Assembly (NCBI RefSeq): GCF_003028415.1
Contig: NZ_PYSV01000004.1
Span: 236,942-300,941 of the forward strand
Source of the DNA: Deinococcus arcticus
GTDB lineage: Bacteria; Deinococcota; Deinococci; Deinococcales; Deinococcaceae
DNA length: 64,000 nucleotides
Reading direction: 5' to 3'
The position numbers were made by a program, and so were the translations under genes. The notes beneath the pieces are model-generated. The model had not been told where the DNA came from and searched no databases. It was given only the letters and a program-made list of their open reading frames with translations. Positions 56,086-64,000 of the stretch are shown piece by piece; the stretch's first letter is position 1, and every line of letters starts with the position of its first letter.

Positions 56086-57546
56086 ATGGAACGGATTGCG
56101 CCGCTTGCCAAGGTGCTGGCAGAAGCGAACGGGATTGACTGGCAGAAGATTCACGGCTCCGGTGCAGGCGGCCAGATCGTGGAACAGGACATCCTGAATT
56201 ACCTGTCGCGCGTGATGTCCGGTGAGGAAGATCCGCCTGATACCCCGGTGGACCTGCCCCCGCCCGACTGGAACGGCGAGGAAGTGCCCAGCGCCGCGAT
56301 GCTGAACCAGGCCGGCATGAACGCCGACATGCTCAGCCGCGCGGGCGTGGACACCGACCTGACCGCCTTCGTGGAGCAGACCCGCACGGGCTCCCCCGAG
56401 GTGCCGGCTACCCCGGCCCCCAGCAACCTGGACGAGGACACCGAGTTCGAGCTGGACGACGAGCCCGAAGTGACCCCCGCCGCCGCGGCCCCGGCCCCCA
56501 TGCCCGAGCCCATCCCCGCGCCGGTGGCGCCCATGCCCGAACCCGTGATGCCGGTGGCGGCCGCGCCCATGCCCGAGCCTACCCCGGCCCCGGTCACGCC
56601 GCCCCCCGCGGCCCCGGCCGCCGCTGGTGGCCTGAGCAGCCTGCTCTCGCGCCTGTACCAGAAGCCCGCACAGCCCGAAGTGGCGCCGGTGGCTACCCCC
56701 GAACCCACGCCCGAGCCGGCCGCGCCCGCCCCGGTGGCCCCGGCCCCCGAACCCGCGGCGCCGGTTGTGGCCACCCCCATGCCCGAACCCGTGGCGGCCC
56801 AGGCCGAGCCCGCGTTTACGCCCGAGCCCGTGCAACCCGAGCCCATGCAGCCTGAGCCCGCGCAGCCAGTGCCGCAGCCTGAACCCACCCCGGCCCCGGT
56901 GGTGGAAACCCCCGGGCCCGTGTTCAGCACCCCCGCTGTGGCCCCGCCCGAGCCCACTGCGCCCACCCCCGCCGAGCCCGAGCCGGCCCCCATGCCCGAG
57001 CCCGTGGCGGCCCAGGCCCAGCCCGCGTTCACGCCCGAACCGGCAGCGACCCCTGTACCCATGCCTGCCGCCCCCAGCGGCACCCCGGCGGGCAGCGTGT
57101 GGTTCGGCGCCTACCTGCGCCGCAGCGCCGATGTGGCCGCCCTGCACGACCTGCGCGCTCAGGTCAGCCGCGCGCTGTCCAGCGACCTGCCGCTGGGCCT
57201 GCTGGTGGCCCGCGCCGCGCAGCGCCACGCCGACACCCTGGGCCTGAGCAGCGTGGCCCTGGACGGCCAGGGCCGCACCCACACGGTGGGCAGTGGCAGC
57301 CTGCGCGACGCCGTGGCTGCCCTGGACACCAACTTCGACGGCACGCCGGACCTGCTGGTGGTGGACGCCGCCGCCCTGGATCTGGACGACCTGCACTACC
57401 CCCAGACGGTGACCCTCAGCGTGGGCCGCAGCGAAGGCGGACGCGCCACCCTGAGCCTGAACGGCGACGTGGACACGGGCCGCGCCGCGCAGTTCCTGGC
57501 CCAGGTGGCTGGCACCCTGGAACAGCCCATCCTGCTGGTGCTGTAA
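56086..57546 (+). CDS. PSBD (E3-binding) protein with Pro/Ala linker and degenerate E2-like C-terminus
   Basis: A 486-residue protein. Residues 3-42 form a peripheral-subunit-binding domain as in E2 acyltransferases (APLAKVLAEANGIDWQKIHG, then GGQIVEQDILNYL). Residues about 105-340 are a long linker of PMPEP/PAP repeats. Residues about 345-486 resemble the tail of an E2 catalytic domain (LTLSVGR..., GRAAQFLAQVAGTLEQP), but the HxxxDG active site is missing. There is no lipoyl domain. It may tether an E3-like partner to something else, or be a vestigial E2. A strong terminator follows. Confidence 0.72.
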   Translation: MERIAPLAKVLAEANGIDWQKIHGSGAGGQIVEQDILNYLSRVMSGEEDPPDTPVDLPPPDWNGEEVPSAAMLNQAGMNADMLSRAGVDTDLTAFVEQTRTGSPEVPATPAPSNLDEDTEFELDDEPEVTPAAAAPAPMPEPIPAPVAPMPEPVMPVAAAPMPEPTPAPVTPPPAAPAAAGGLSSLLSRLYQKPAQPEVAPVATPEPTPEPAAPAPVAPAPEPAAPVVATPMPEPVAAQAEPAFTPEPVQPEPMQPEPAQPVPQPEPTPAPVVETPGPVFSTPAVAPPEPTAPTPAEPEPAPMPEPVAAQAQPAFTPEPAATPVPMPAAPSGTPAGSVWFGAYLRRSADVAALHDLRAQVSRALSSDLPLGLLVARAAQRHADTLGLSSVALDGQGRTHTVGSGSLRDAVAALDTNFDGTPDLLVVDAAALDLDDLHYPQTVTLSVGRSEGGRATLSLNGDVDTGRAAQFLAQVAGTLEQPILLVL

Positions 57547-57552
57547 AGGCCG

Positions 57553-57587
57553 AAAAAAAGTCGCCCCGTGATGGGGCGACTTTTTTT
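57553..57587 (+). terminator. Bidirectional intrinsic terminator
   Basis: AAAAAAAGTCGCCCC, GTGAT loop, GGGGCGACTTTTTTT. A perfect stem with T7 on one strand and A7 on the other, so it serves both this gene and the convergent one at 57635. Confidence 0.9.
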
Positions 57588-57634
57588 GGCGGAAGTGGAG
57601 GGTGGGGAAACAACCCCCCGACCCCTCCTCTTGC

Positions 57635-58705
57635 TTACGCTTCCGTGCCCAGGTGCTCTTTCGCCCAGGCATAGAATTCGGGCTGGTAGAACTCCAGGCG
57701 AATCTTCTTGTATTCCTTGGTGGAGTATAGGATGGCGTGATCCACGCCGGAGGCCACCTCCTGCTCAATGGCCTTGATCTTGCCAAACGCCTCTTCCTTG
57801 GAGCGGCCGTGCACCATGGTGAAGATCGTATAGGGCCATTCGGGGTAGGTGGGGCGCAGGTAGCAGTGCGAGACCGCCTTGAATTCGGCCATCTGGCGCC
57901 CCACTTCCGCCACCTCTTCCTGCGGCACGGCCCATACGCCCATGGCGTTAAAGGTAAAGCCAGCTTTCTGGTGCCGGAACACGGCCGAGACGCGCCGCAG
58001 GGCCCCGGCCGCCTTCATCTTCTCGGCGTGGGCGGCCACCTCGTCAATACTCAGGCCCAGGGCGGCGCAGGCGTCCGCGTAGGGCTCTTCGGTGATCGGC
58101 AGGTCCTTCTGGAACTCCACCACAAAGGCGCGGTCCAGCTCGGTCACCTGATAGCCGACGTTGCGCTGCTCGGCGGTGTACTGGGGCTTGGCCTTGGCGT
58201 TCCAGTCCTCCTTGCCGGTCATGTCGAACTCCACGCCAATCTTGAACAGGTGCAGGGTGGGCATCAGGCGGGTCAGGCGGGCGCCGCTCAGCTCGTGCAG
58301 TTTCTGCACATGCGCTTCCAGGTTGCTCTCGGGCGGCACGGCAATCGTGTACCACAGGTTGAAATCGTGGTTGCGCTTGTAGTTGTGGCTCACCCCGGGG
58401 TGGGTGTTCACCGCCTCGGCTCCGGCGTCCAGCCTGTCCTCATCGTACACGGCGGCCACCAGGCTGCTCTGGTAGCCCAGGGTGCGGGTATCGAAGATGG
58501 CGCTCACCTGCCGCAGCACGCCGCCCGCCTTCACCTCACGCAGGATGGAAAGCGCCTCGGCCTCGCTCAGGCCCACTTCCTCGGCCAGGCGGGCGTAGGG
58601 CCGCTGCACAATGGGGATGTCGCGCTGAATGCGGTTGAGCAGCTGTTCGCGCGCACTGATGTCCGGTGCACTGGCAGCCTGCGGGGTGGGGGCGGGGGCG
58701 GTCAT
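57635..58705 (-). CDS. Tandem AsnC/Lrp-type protein, siroheme-decarboxylase (AhbA/AhbB)-like fusion
   Basis: A 356-residue protein of two similar halves. Each has a winged helix (IQRDIPIVQRPYARLAEEVG at about 26 and FQKDLPITEEPYADACAALG at about 196) and a ligand domain (LVAAVYDEDR... and AMGVWAVPQEEVAEVG). The spacing PI-x-x-x-PY-A is characteristic of AhbA/AhbB, whose heterodimer decarboxylates siroheme toward haem d1 or haem. Here both halves are fused in one chain. HPGVSHNYKRNHDFNLWYTI holds the histidines typical of the active pocket. A purely regulatory role cannot be excluded. Confidence 0.78.
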   Translation of the reverse strand: MTAPAPTPQAASAPDISAREQLLNRIQRDIPIVQRPYARLAEEVGLSEAEALSILREVKAGGVLRQVSAIFDTRTLGYQSSLVAAVYDEDRLDAGAEAVNTHPGVSHNYKRNHDFNLWYTIAVPPESNLEAHVQKLHELSGARLTRLMPTLHLFKIGVEFDMTGKEDWNAKAKPQYTAEQRNVGYQVTELDRAFVVEFQKDLPITEEPYADACAALGLSIDEVAAHAEKMKAAGALRRVSAVFRHQKAGFTFNAMGVWAVPQEEVAEVGRQMAEFKAVSHCYLRPTYPEWPYTIFTMVHGRSKEEAFGKIKAIEQEVASGVDHAILYSTKEYKKIRLEFYQPEFYAWAKEHLGTEA

Positions 58706-58711
58706 GTCTGC

Positions 58712-58717
58712 ACAATA
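58712..58717 (-). promoter_or_regulatory. Leaderless -10 box (TATTGT) for the AhbAB-like gene
   Basis: TATTGT on the minus strand, six bases before the ATG at 58705. Confidence 0.4.
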
Positions 58718-58787
58718 GCGGCCTCCAGGGCGGCGAAACGTCCCCGAACGACCGGTCAGGCGGGTGCACACCCCCCCCGGCGGGGCG

Positions 58788-58793
58788 CACAAT
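58788..58793 (+). promoter_or_regulatory. -10-like box (CACAAT) for the small AsnC-type gene
   Basis: CACAAT, seven bases before the ATG at 58801. It overlaps an upstream ATG at 58792. Confidence 0.35.
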
Positions 58794-58800
58794 GACAGAC

Positions 58801-59097
<297 letters not shown>

Positions 59098-59206
59098 GCG
59101 CCAGGGGCCCTGACAAGTCCTGCCGCTCCCCTTAACAAACCCTTCATCTGTTAGCCGTGGGAAGGCTTTGTGAGCTGACCCACGCGCGGCCTCCGGGCAG
59201 CACAGG

Positions 59207-59212
59207 TACGGT
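59207..59212 (+). promoter_or_regulatory. Leaderless -10 box (TACGGT) of the osmoprotectant operon
   Basis: TACGGT, six bases before the ATG at 59219. No -35 was singled out. Confidence 0.45.
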
Positions 59213-59218
59213 GGCCCC

Positions 59219-60136
59219 ATGATCCCCACACCTCTGAAAGGCGCCGCCTTCGTCCTGGGCCTGGCGCTGCTGGGCACCGCCGCCGCCAAACCCATCGTGG
59301 TGGGCAGCAAGCTGGACCCCGAAGCGCAGATCCTGGGGCAGATGATCGTGCTGACCCTGAAAAACGCGGGGCTGGAGGTCACCGACCGCACCACCCTGGG
59401 CGACACCGGGGTCAACCGCAAGGCCATTCTGGCCGGCGAGATTGACGTGTACCCCGAATACACCGGCAACGCCGTGTATCTGTTTCCGCAGGCCAAGATC
59501 ACGGCCAAACAGGCCGGCAACCCCGGTACGATCTACGGGCTGGCGCGGCAGCTGGACAGCCGGAACGGCATCACGTGGCTGCGGCCCGCCAACGTGAACA
59601 ACACCTGGGTGATCGCCGTGCCGCAGGCCCTGGCCCAGCGCGCCAAGCTCAGCACGGTGGCGGATCTGGCGAAGTACCTGAACGGCGGGGGCGCCTTCAA
59701 GATTGCCGGCAGTCCCGAGTTCTTCAACCGCCCCGACACCATGCCCGCCTTTGAAGCGGCCTACGGCTTCAAGCTGCGCGCCGACCAGAAGCTGGTGCTG
59801 GCCGGGGCCACCCCGCCCCAGACCCAGCAGGCGGCGGCCAGCGGCACCAACGGCGTGAACGCCGCCATGGCCTACGGCACCGACGGAACCCTGAGCGCCC
59901 TGAAGCTGGTGGCCCTGAAAGACCCCAAGGGCGCGCAGGCCGTCTACCAGCCTGCACCCATCATCCGCACGGCCACACTGAAGGCCAATCCGCAGATTGA
60001 GGGCCTGCTGAACAAGACCTTCGCCGGGCTGACCCAGGCCACCCTGCAGGGCCTGAACGCCAAGGTGGCGCTGGAGGGCCGCACCGCGCAGGACGTGGCG
60101 CGCGAATACCTGCGGAGCCGGGGCCTGATCCGTTGA
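59219..60136 (+). CDS. Osmoprotectant ABC transporter, substrate-binding protein
   Basis: A 305-residue periplasmic binding protein of the OpuC/OsmF type. Signal peptide about 1-23 (FVLGLALLGTAAAKP). Family blocks: IVVGSKLDPEAQILGQMIVL, DRTTLGDTGVNRKAI, IDVYPEYTGNAVYL, and PAPIIRTATLKANPQIE. Probably binds glycine betaine, choline or a related quaternary amine. First of four coupled genes. Confidence 0.9.
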   Translation: MIPTPLKGAAFVLGLALLGTAAAKPIVVGSKLDPEAQILGQMIVLTLKNAGLEVTDRTTLGDTGVNRKAILAGEIDVYPEYTGNAVYLFPQAKITAKQAGNPGTIYGLARQLDSRNGITWLRPANVNNTWVIAVPQALAQRAKLSTVADLAKYLNGGGAFKIAGSPEFFNRPDTMPAFEAAYGFKLRADQKLVLAGATPPQTQQAAASGTNGVNAAMAYGTDGTLSALKLVALKDPKGAQAVYQPAPIIRTATLKANPQIEGLLNKTFAGLTQATLQGLNAKVALEGRTAQDVAREYLRSRGLIR

Positions 60137-61281
60137 CCGCTCTCCACCGGGGCGCGCCCCGGGACGTGAAGCTGGTGCTGTGGCTGGGCGCCCTGCCCAT
60201 GCTGGTGGGCGCGTGGCTGCCCTGGGTGCTGCTGCGGCCCAATCGCCTGGCCCCCGGCGAAGCGCTGGGCCTGCCCCTGGGCTGGGCGCTGCTGGCCGCC
60301 GCCCTGGCCCTGCTGCCCGCGCTGTTCGGGCACGCGCGGCGCACCTGGGTGTGGGCCGGCGCGGCGTTGTCCCTGACGCTGGGGCTGTGGCTGCTGGGCC
60401 AGCAGACCCAGGGCGCCCTGGCCGGCCAGCCCCCGTTTGCCCGCGCCAGCGCCTCCAGCGGGGCGTGGCTGTACCTGCTGGGGGCCGGCATCGCCGCATT
60501 TGGGGCAGCCCAGGCGTGGCCGCAGCGGCGCGGGCTGGGCTGGGTGTGGCTGCTGCCCGCCGGGGGCCTGGCTGTGGCGGGCCACTTTGGGGCGTGGTCA
60601 GTGGTGGTGGAGGCCCAGAGTGAGGGGGCGCGCTGGGTCCAGGAACTGGGGCAGCACCTGCGCCTGGTAGGCACCGCCCTGGGGCTGGCCACCCTGCTGG
60701 GCACGCCGCTGGCGGTCTGGGGCGCGGGCCGCCCCCGGGTGGCGGCCGCCGCGCTGGGCCTGAGCAGCGGCCTGCAGACCCTGCCCAGCCTCGCCCTGCT
60801 GGGGCTGCTGATTGCCCCGCTCTCGGCGCTGGCAGACGCCGTGCCCGCCCTGCGCGCCGCTGGCCTGAGCGGCATAGGCGTGCCCCCGGCCCTCACAGCG
60901 CTGACCCTGTACGCCCTGCTGCCGGTGGTGCGGGGCGGCCTGCTGGGCTTGCAGGGGGTGCCCGCCGGGGTGCTGGACGCTGCGCGCGGCATGGGCATGA
61001 CGCAGGTGCAGCGCCTGTGGCGCGTGCAGGCCCCACTGGCCCTGCCGCTGTGGCTGGGCGGGCTGCGGCAGGCCTCGGTGCTGCTGATTGGCGTGGCGGC
61101 GGTGGCGGCCCTCATCGGCGCCGGGGGCCTGGGCACCTACATCTTCAAGGGGCTGCAAAGCGCCGCCAGCGACCTGATTCTGCTGGGGGCTGTGCCGGCG
61201 GCGCTGCTGGCCATCGGAGTGGACGCGGGTCTGCGGCGCCTGGAAGGCTGGCTGGGCGCCCGGTTGGGGAGAGCCGGATGA
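60133..61281 (+). CDS. Osmoprotectant ABC transporter, permease 1
   Basis: A 382-residue inner-membrane permease. The N-terminal 170 residues add four to five extra helices (LGALPMLVGAWLPWVLLRPN, VWLLPAGGLAVAGHFGAW) to the usual permease core (about 175-380). The EAA-type loop is GVPAGVLDAARGMGMTQVQR. TTG start with 4-base overlap (TTGA) to the binding-protein gene. Longer than the second permease. Confidence 0.87.
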   Translation: MTALHRGAPRDVKLVLWLGALPMLVGAWLPWVLLRPNRLAPGEALGLPLGWALLAAALALLPALFGHARRTWVWAGAALSLTLGLWLLGQQTQGALAGQPPFARASASSGAWLYLLGAGIAAFGAAQAWPQRRGLGWVWLLPAGGLAVAGHFGAWSVVVEAQSEGARWVQELGQHLRLVGTALGLATLLGTPLAVWGAGRPRVAAAALGLSSGLQTLPSLALLGLLIAPLSALADAVPALRAAGLSGIGVPPALTALTLYALLPVVRGGLLGLQGVPAGVLDAARGMGMTQVQRLWRVQAPLALPLWLGGLRQASVLLIGVAAVAALIGAGGLGTYIFKGLQSAASDLILLGAVPAALLAIGVDAGLRRLEGWLGARLGRAG

Positions 61282-62210
61282 TCGAACTCCAGGACCTCGA
61301 AAAGACCTACGGCGGCGTGGCGGCCGTGCGCGCCCTGAACCTCACAGTGCCGGAGGGCGAACTGGTGGCGCTGCTGGGGCCCTCGGGCTGCGGCAAAACC
61401 ACGACCCTGCGCATGATTAACCGCCTCCTGGAGCCCTCCGGGGGCCGGGTGCTGCTGGCCGGCCAGGATACCCGCCGCCTGAAACCAGAGGTGCTGCGCC
61501 GGGGCATGGGCTACGTGATTCAGCAGATTGGCCTGTTTCCACACCTGAACGTGGCGCAGAACGTGGCTACGGTGCCGGCGCTGCTGGGCCACGACCGCCG
61601 CGCCACCCAGACGCGGGTGGACGAACTGCTGGCGCTGGTGGGCCTGGACCCGGACACCTTCCGCCACAAGCGGCCAGGAGAACTCTCGGGCGGGCAGGCG
61701 CAGCGGGTGGGCGTGGCGCGCGCCCTGGCGGCCGATCCGCCGGTGCTGCTGATGGACGAGCCCTTTGGGGCCCTGGACCCCCTGGCCCGGGAACGGCTGC
61801 AGGGTGCTTTCCGCGAGATTCAGCGGCGCCTGCGCAAGACGGTGGTGATGGTCACGCACGACATTGACGAGGCGCTGCGCCTCGCGGACCGCGTGGCCCT
61901 GATGCGTGAGGGGACCCTGGTGCAGTACGGCCCGCCCGACGAGCTGATTCACCGCCCGGCCACCGACTTCGTGCGGCAGTTTCTGGGCGAGGACGCTGCG
62001 CTGCGCCAGCTGGCGGGGCAGCCCGTATCGGCCCTGATGCGCCGGGGACCGGCCGACCCGGGCCGCCCAGCCGTGGACGCTGCCCTGAACGCCCGCAGCG
62101 CCCTGAGTGTGATGGTGCGCGAGGGCCAGGATACCCTGACGGTCACCCAGGACGGCCAGCCGGTGGGCACCCTGCACTGGGCCGATCTGCACACCCGGGC
62201 GCCCCGGTGA
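61278..62210 (+). CDS. Osmoprotectant ABC transporter, ATPase
   Basis: A 310-residue ATPase of the OpuCA/ProV type. Walker A LLGPSGCGKTTTLRMINRL; Q-loop YVIQQIGLFPHL (QQIGLFPH is typical of this subgroup); signature GELSGGQAQRVGVARAL; Walker B VLLMDEPFGALDPLAR; H-loop VTHDIDEALRLAD. The C-terminal region (about 245-310) is a reduced regulatory part, not a full CBS pair. ATGA overlap with the preceding permease. Confidence 0.93.
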   Translation: MIELQDLEKTYGGVAAVRALNLTVPEGELVALLGPSGCGKTTTLRMINRLLEPSGGRVLLAGQDTRRLKPEVLRRGMGYVIQQIGLFPHLNVAQNVATVPALLGHDRRATQTRVDELLALVGLDPDTFRHKRPGELSGGQAQRVGVARALAADPPVLLMDEPFGALDPLARERLQGAFREIQRRLRKTVVMVTHDIDEALRLADRVALMREGTLVQYGPPDELIHRPATDFVRQFLGEDAALRQLAGQPVSALMRRGPADPGRPAVDAALNARSALSVMVREGQDTLTVTQDGQPVGTLHWADLHTRAPR

Positions 62211-62920
62211 GGGGGCACGGCAGGCCCTGGGGGGCGCTGCTGTGGCCCGCCCTGCTGGGCCTGTGTCTGTGGCCCGGCGCGCTGCCGGCCCTGGTCAATC
62301 CCCTGGGCCTGGGCGAGGTGGGCCCCCTGGACCCGCCGCTGTGGCGCCTCACCCTGACCCATCTGGGGCTGGTGGGGCTGGCCACACTGCTGGTGGCGGC
62401 CCTGGGCCTGCCGCTGGCGGTGGCCGTGACCCGCCCCGGCTGGGCGGCCCCCCGGCAGCTGGCCGAACTGCTGGTGGGCCTGGGACAGACGGTGCCCACC
62501 TTTGCCATTCTGGCGCTGGCGGTGCCGGCCCTGGGTTTTGGCTGGGCGCCCACCCTGCTGGGGCTGGTGCTGTACGGCCTGGGCCCGGTGGTGGGGCAGG
62601 CGATTCTGGGGTTGCAGGGCGTGCCCGCCGGAGTGCTGGACGCTGCGCGCGGCATGGGCATGTCCGGGGCGCAGCGGCTGTGGCAGGTGGAACTGCCCCT
62701 GGCCCGGCCGGTCCTGCTGGCAGGCCTGCGCACCAGCGTGGTCTACAACGTGGGCACAGCCACAGTGGGCGCAGCGCTGGGCGCTGGGGGGCTGGGCGAT
62801 CCCATCATCGGGGGGCTGTCGCAGCAGAACACGGCGCTGGTGCTCGCGGGCGCGCTGCCGGCGGCGCTGCTGGCGCTCACGCTGGACGCGTGGTTGGCCC
62901 TGGCACAGCCACCCGCCTGA
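62207..62920 (+). CDS. Osmoprotectant ABC transporter, permease 2
   Basis: A 237-residue permease, about six helices (LWRLTLTHLGLVGLATLLVA, FAILALAVPALGFGWAPTLL). It has the same EAA-loop sequence as permease 1 (GVPAGVLDAARGMGMSGAQR), indicating a duplication. GTG start in a 4-base overlap with the ATPase gene. Confidence 0.9.
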   Translation: MRGHGRPWGALLWPALLGLCLWPGALPALVNPLGLGEVGPLDPPLWRLTLTHLGLVGLATLLVAALGLPLAVAVTRPGWAAPRQLAELLVGLGQTVPTFAILALAVPALGFGWAPTLLGLVLYGLGPVVGQAILGLQGVPAGVLDAARGMGMSGAQRLWQVELPLARPVLLAGLRTSVVYNVGTATVGAALGAGGLGDPIIGGLSQQNTALVLAGALPAALLALTLDAWLALAQPPA

Positions 62921-62971
62921 AGCCCAGCGCCGCCGCCGGGCCGGCGTGCCCTGACACCAACTGTAACGCAG

Positions 62972-63000
62972 GTGAAATTTCAGCCGACCTGCGGTACACT
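62972..63000 (+). promoter_or_regulatory. Promoter of the CarD-type gene leader
   Basis: GTGAAA (62972-62977), 17 bases, TACACT (62995-63000). The ATG of a 24-codon frame lies seven bases after TACACT. Confidence 0.55.
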
Positions 63001-63007
63001 CGGGCGT

Positions 63008-63082
63008 ATGCAGCGCCGCTGGTTTCCTGTCCTCTGGTCTGCACGCTTGCCGCTTCACCCCCTGGTTCTCCCCTGTCGCTAA
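63008..63082 (+). CDS. Leaderless leader peptide upstream of the CarD-type gene
   Basis: A 24-codon frame (MQRRWFPVLWSARLPLHPLV, then LPCR and TAA), rich in Leu, Pro and Arg with two Trp. Its ATG is seven bases after the -10 box, the leaderless arrangement, and its stop is one base before the first arm of the hairpin at 63084. Too short to be judged by homology; position and arrangement are the evidence. Confidence 0.5.
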   Translation: MQRRWFPVLWSARLPLHPLVLPCR

Positions 63083-63083
63083 C

Positions 63084-63114
63084 GCGGTCCAGCTCTGTGG
63101 CTGGACCGCTTTTG
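63084..63114 (+). terminator. Attenuator-like terminator between leader peptide and CarD-type gene
   Basis: GCGGTCCAGC (63084-63093), loop TCTGTG, GCTGGACCGC (63100-63109), then TTTTG. A 10-bp perfect stem. It lies about 93 bases upstream of the CarD-type start. Confidence 0.7.
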
Positions 63115-63206
63115 TTGGCTGGTGAACCGGCGCCGCCCCACACCCCCGTGTGAGGTCTGAACCGCTCCCGCTGGCCCCCTCGTTCCTGGCCGCTAGAGGT
63201 GACACC

Positions 63207-63719
63207 TTGAAGCAGACTGCTTTTCAGCCCGGTGACCGCGTTGTTCTTCCTCCGTACGGCATTGGCGTGGTGCGCGGCACCTGCCTGCGGCCCGTGTCCG
63301 GCGAGGCCCACGCCTACTATCAGGTCGAGTTTCCCAACACCGCCAGTCAGGCGTTTGTGCCCGTGGCGGCGCCCGACACGGCCGGCATGCGCGCGGCCCT
63401 CACGGCGCGCGACATGCCCGCGCTGCTCTCTTCCCTCAAGACCAGCCGCCTGAACCTGCCCCGGCAGTGGGCCGCGCGCCACCGCCGGGTGACTGAAATT
63501 CTGGTCAGCGGTAATCCCTTTGAACTGGCCATCCTCACCTGCGAACTGCGGCGCTGGAACGTGGAGCGCGGCCTGCCTGACCTGGACCGGCAGGCGTTTC
63601 GCCGCGCCATCAAACTACTGGAGCAGGAGGTCAGCGGCCTGCACGACCCCGGCGCTCAGGACGTGCAGCTGCTGCTTTCTCACGCCTGGAACGAGAATCC
63701 CCAGCATCTGGGGTCATGA
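63207..63719 (+). CDS. CarD-family transcriptional regulator
   Basis: A 170-residue protein. The N-terminal RNA-polymerase-interaction domain (about 4-60) begins FQPGDRVVLPPYGIGVVRG and continues with HAYYQVEFPNTASQAFVPVA. The C-terminal helical DNA-binding domain is about 65-165 (RHRRVTEILVSGNPFELAIL, DRQAFRRAIKLLEQEVSGLH). CarD stabilises RNA polymerase open complexes, especially at rRNA promoters; it lies convergent to the 16S gene. The TTG start has an AGAGGTG-like ribosome site upstream. Confidence 0.87.
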   Translation: MKQTAFQPGDRVVLPPYGIGVVRGTCLRPVSGEAHAYYQVEFPNTASQAFVPVAAPDTAGMRAALTARDMPALLSSLKTSRLNLPRQWAARHRRVTEILVSGNPFELAILTCELRRWNVERGLPDLDRQAFRRAIKLLEQEVSGLHDPGAQDVQLLLSHAWNENPQHLGS

Positions 63720-63742
63720 GGGCAGGGGCGCCACAACAGAAA

Positions 63743-63771
63743 CCGGCCACCCCCTGCTAGGGGGTGGCCGG
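63743..63771 (+). terminator. Terminator of the CarD-type gene
   Basis: CCGGCCACCCCC pairs perfectly with GGGGGTGGCCGG around a TGCTA loop (12-bp stem), then CTCTCTG. The T run is weak. Confidence 0.65.
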
Positions 63772-63806
63772 CTCTCTGTGCCCGGGCTGAAAACCAGCAC
63801 CCAGGG

Positions 63807-63842
63807 TAAAAAGAGAAGCGCCCCCAGTTTCCTGGGGGCGCT
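63807..63842 (-). terminator. Terminator directly downstream of 16S rRNA
   Basis: On the minus strand AGCGCCCCCAG, GAAA loop, CTGGGGGCGCT, then TCTCTTTTTACC. It begins about 33 bases after the 16S 3' end, with no spacer tRNA or 23S start. Confidence 0.75.
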
Positions 63843-63873
63843 GAAGATGCAGAGACAGAAGAAGAGGTACCGA

Positions 63874-64000
<127 letters not shown>

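Overview
The window is GC-rich (about 68-70 % by eye), densely coded DNA that looks like a Deinococcus chromosome. The reasons are: a PriA whose helicase motifs have decayed in the way described for D. radiodurans PriA; a radiation-operon-like cluster of HD-Pnk, PARG and ligase; many genes with a TANNNT box 6-7 bases before the start codon (leaderless mRNAs); dispersed 150-200 bp non-coding repeats; and a 16S rRNA gene followed directly by a terminator instead of a 23S gene. The species assignment is inference; the individual gene calls rest on visible motifs.

Layout. 1-6.1 kb: housekeeping and metabolic singletons (GNAT, VOC protein, DsbA-like protein, N-carbamoylputrescine amidase, cytochrome P450, DUF4384 protein). 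6.2-6.7 kb: a repeat cluster. 6.7-9.2 kb: priA. 9.3-18.0 kb: a leftward operon of six genes in nucleic-acid end healing and sealing (nucleotidyltransferase, small ATP-grasp-type RNA/DNA ligase, PARG-like hydrolase, HD-Pnk, second nucleotidyltransferase, DEDDh exonuclease). A 3.67 kb AT-rich islet carrying an N6-adenine methyltransferase and a partner gene has landed inside the catalytic KxDG motif of the ligase and split it. This is the most striking region. 18.3-24.1 kb: a metalloenzyme, five DnaA boxes beside trpF, an APH-like kinase, and a secreted S1C protease with C-terminal repeats. 24.5-27.6 kb: late cobalamin genes cobT, cobC, cobS and a DtxR-type regulator. 27.8-31.3 kb: a G8-domain beta-helix protein and a polysaccharide deacetylase. 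31.3-36.0 kb: an ECF sigma factor, anti-sigma and RseB-like operon, then DUF1800/DUF1501/CxxCH genes. 36.0-39.6 kb: two promoter-terminator modules, a GNAT, and transketolase with a structured upstream region. 39.7-42.2 kb: an AT-rich lipoprotein and a broken DUF4157 toxin-like gene. 42.3-48.3 kb: an ABC exporter and bioBDAF. 48.5-51.2 kb: small membrane protein, CobW GTPase, DUF2231 protein, thioesterase. 51.2-55.8 kb: csaB, DUF5693, uridine kinase, and an amino-acid dehydrogenase homologue lacking its catalytic lysine. 56.1-59.1 kb: a PSBD protein with a Pro/Ala linker, and AsnC/siroheme-decarboxylase-type proteins. 59.2-62.9 kb: a four-gene osmoprotectant ABC transporter. 63.0-64.0 kb: a CarD-type regulator behind a leader peptide and attenuator-like hairpin, then the 3' end of 16S rRNA.

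How the parts relate. Most operons are tightly coupled by 4-base stop/start overlaps. Accessory DNA is concentrated in three places: the AT-rich methyltransferase islet, the AT-rich toxin-like locus at 39.7-41 kb, and the repeat clusters, which tend to sit at gene 3' ends. No tRNA, CRISPR array, transposase or integrase was recognised.
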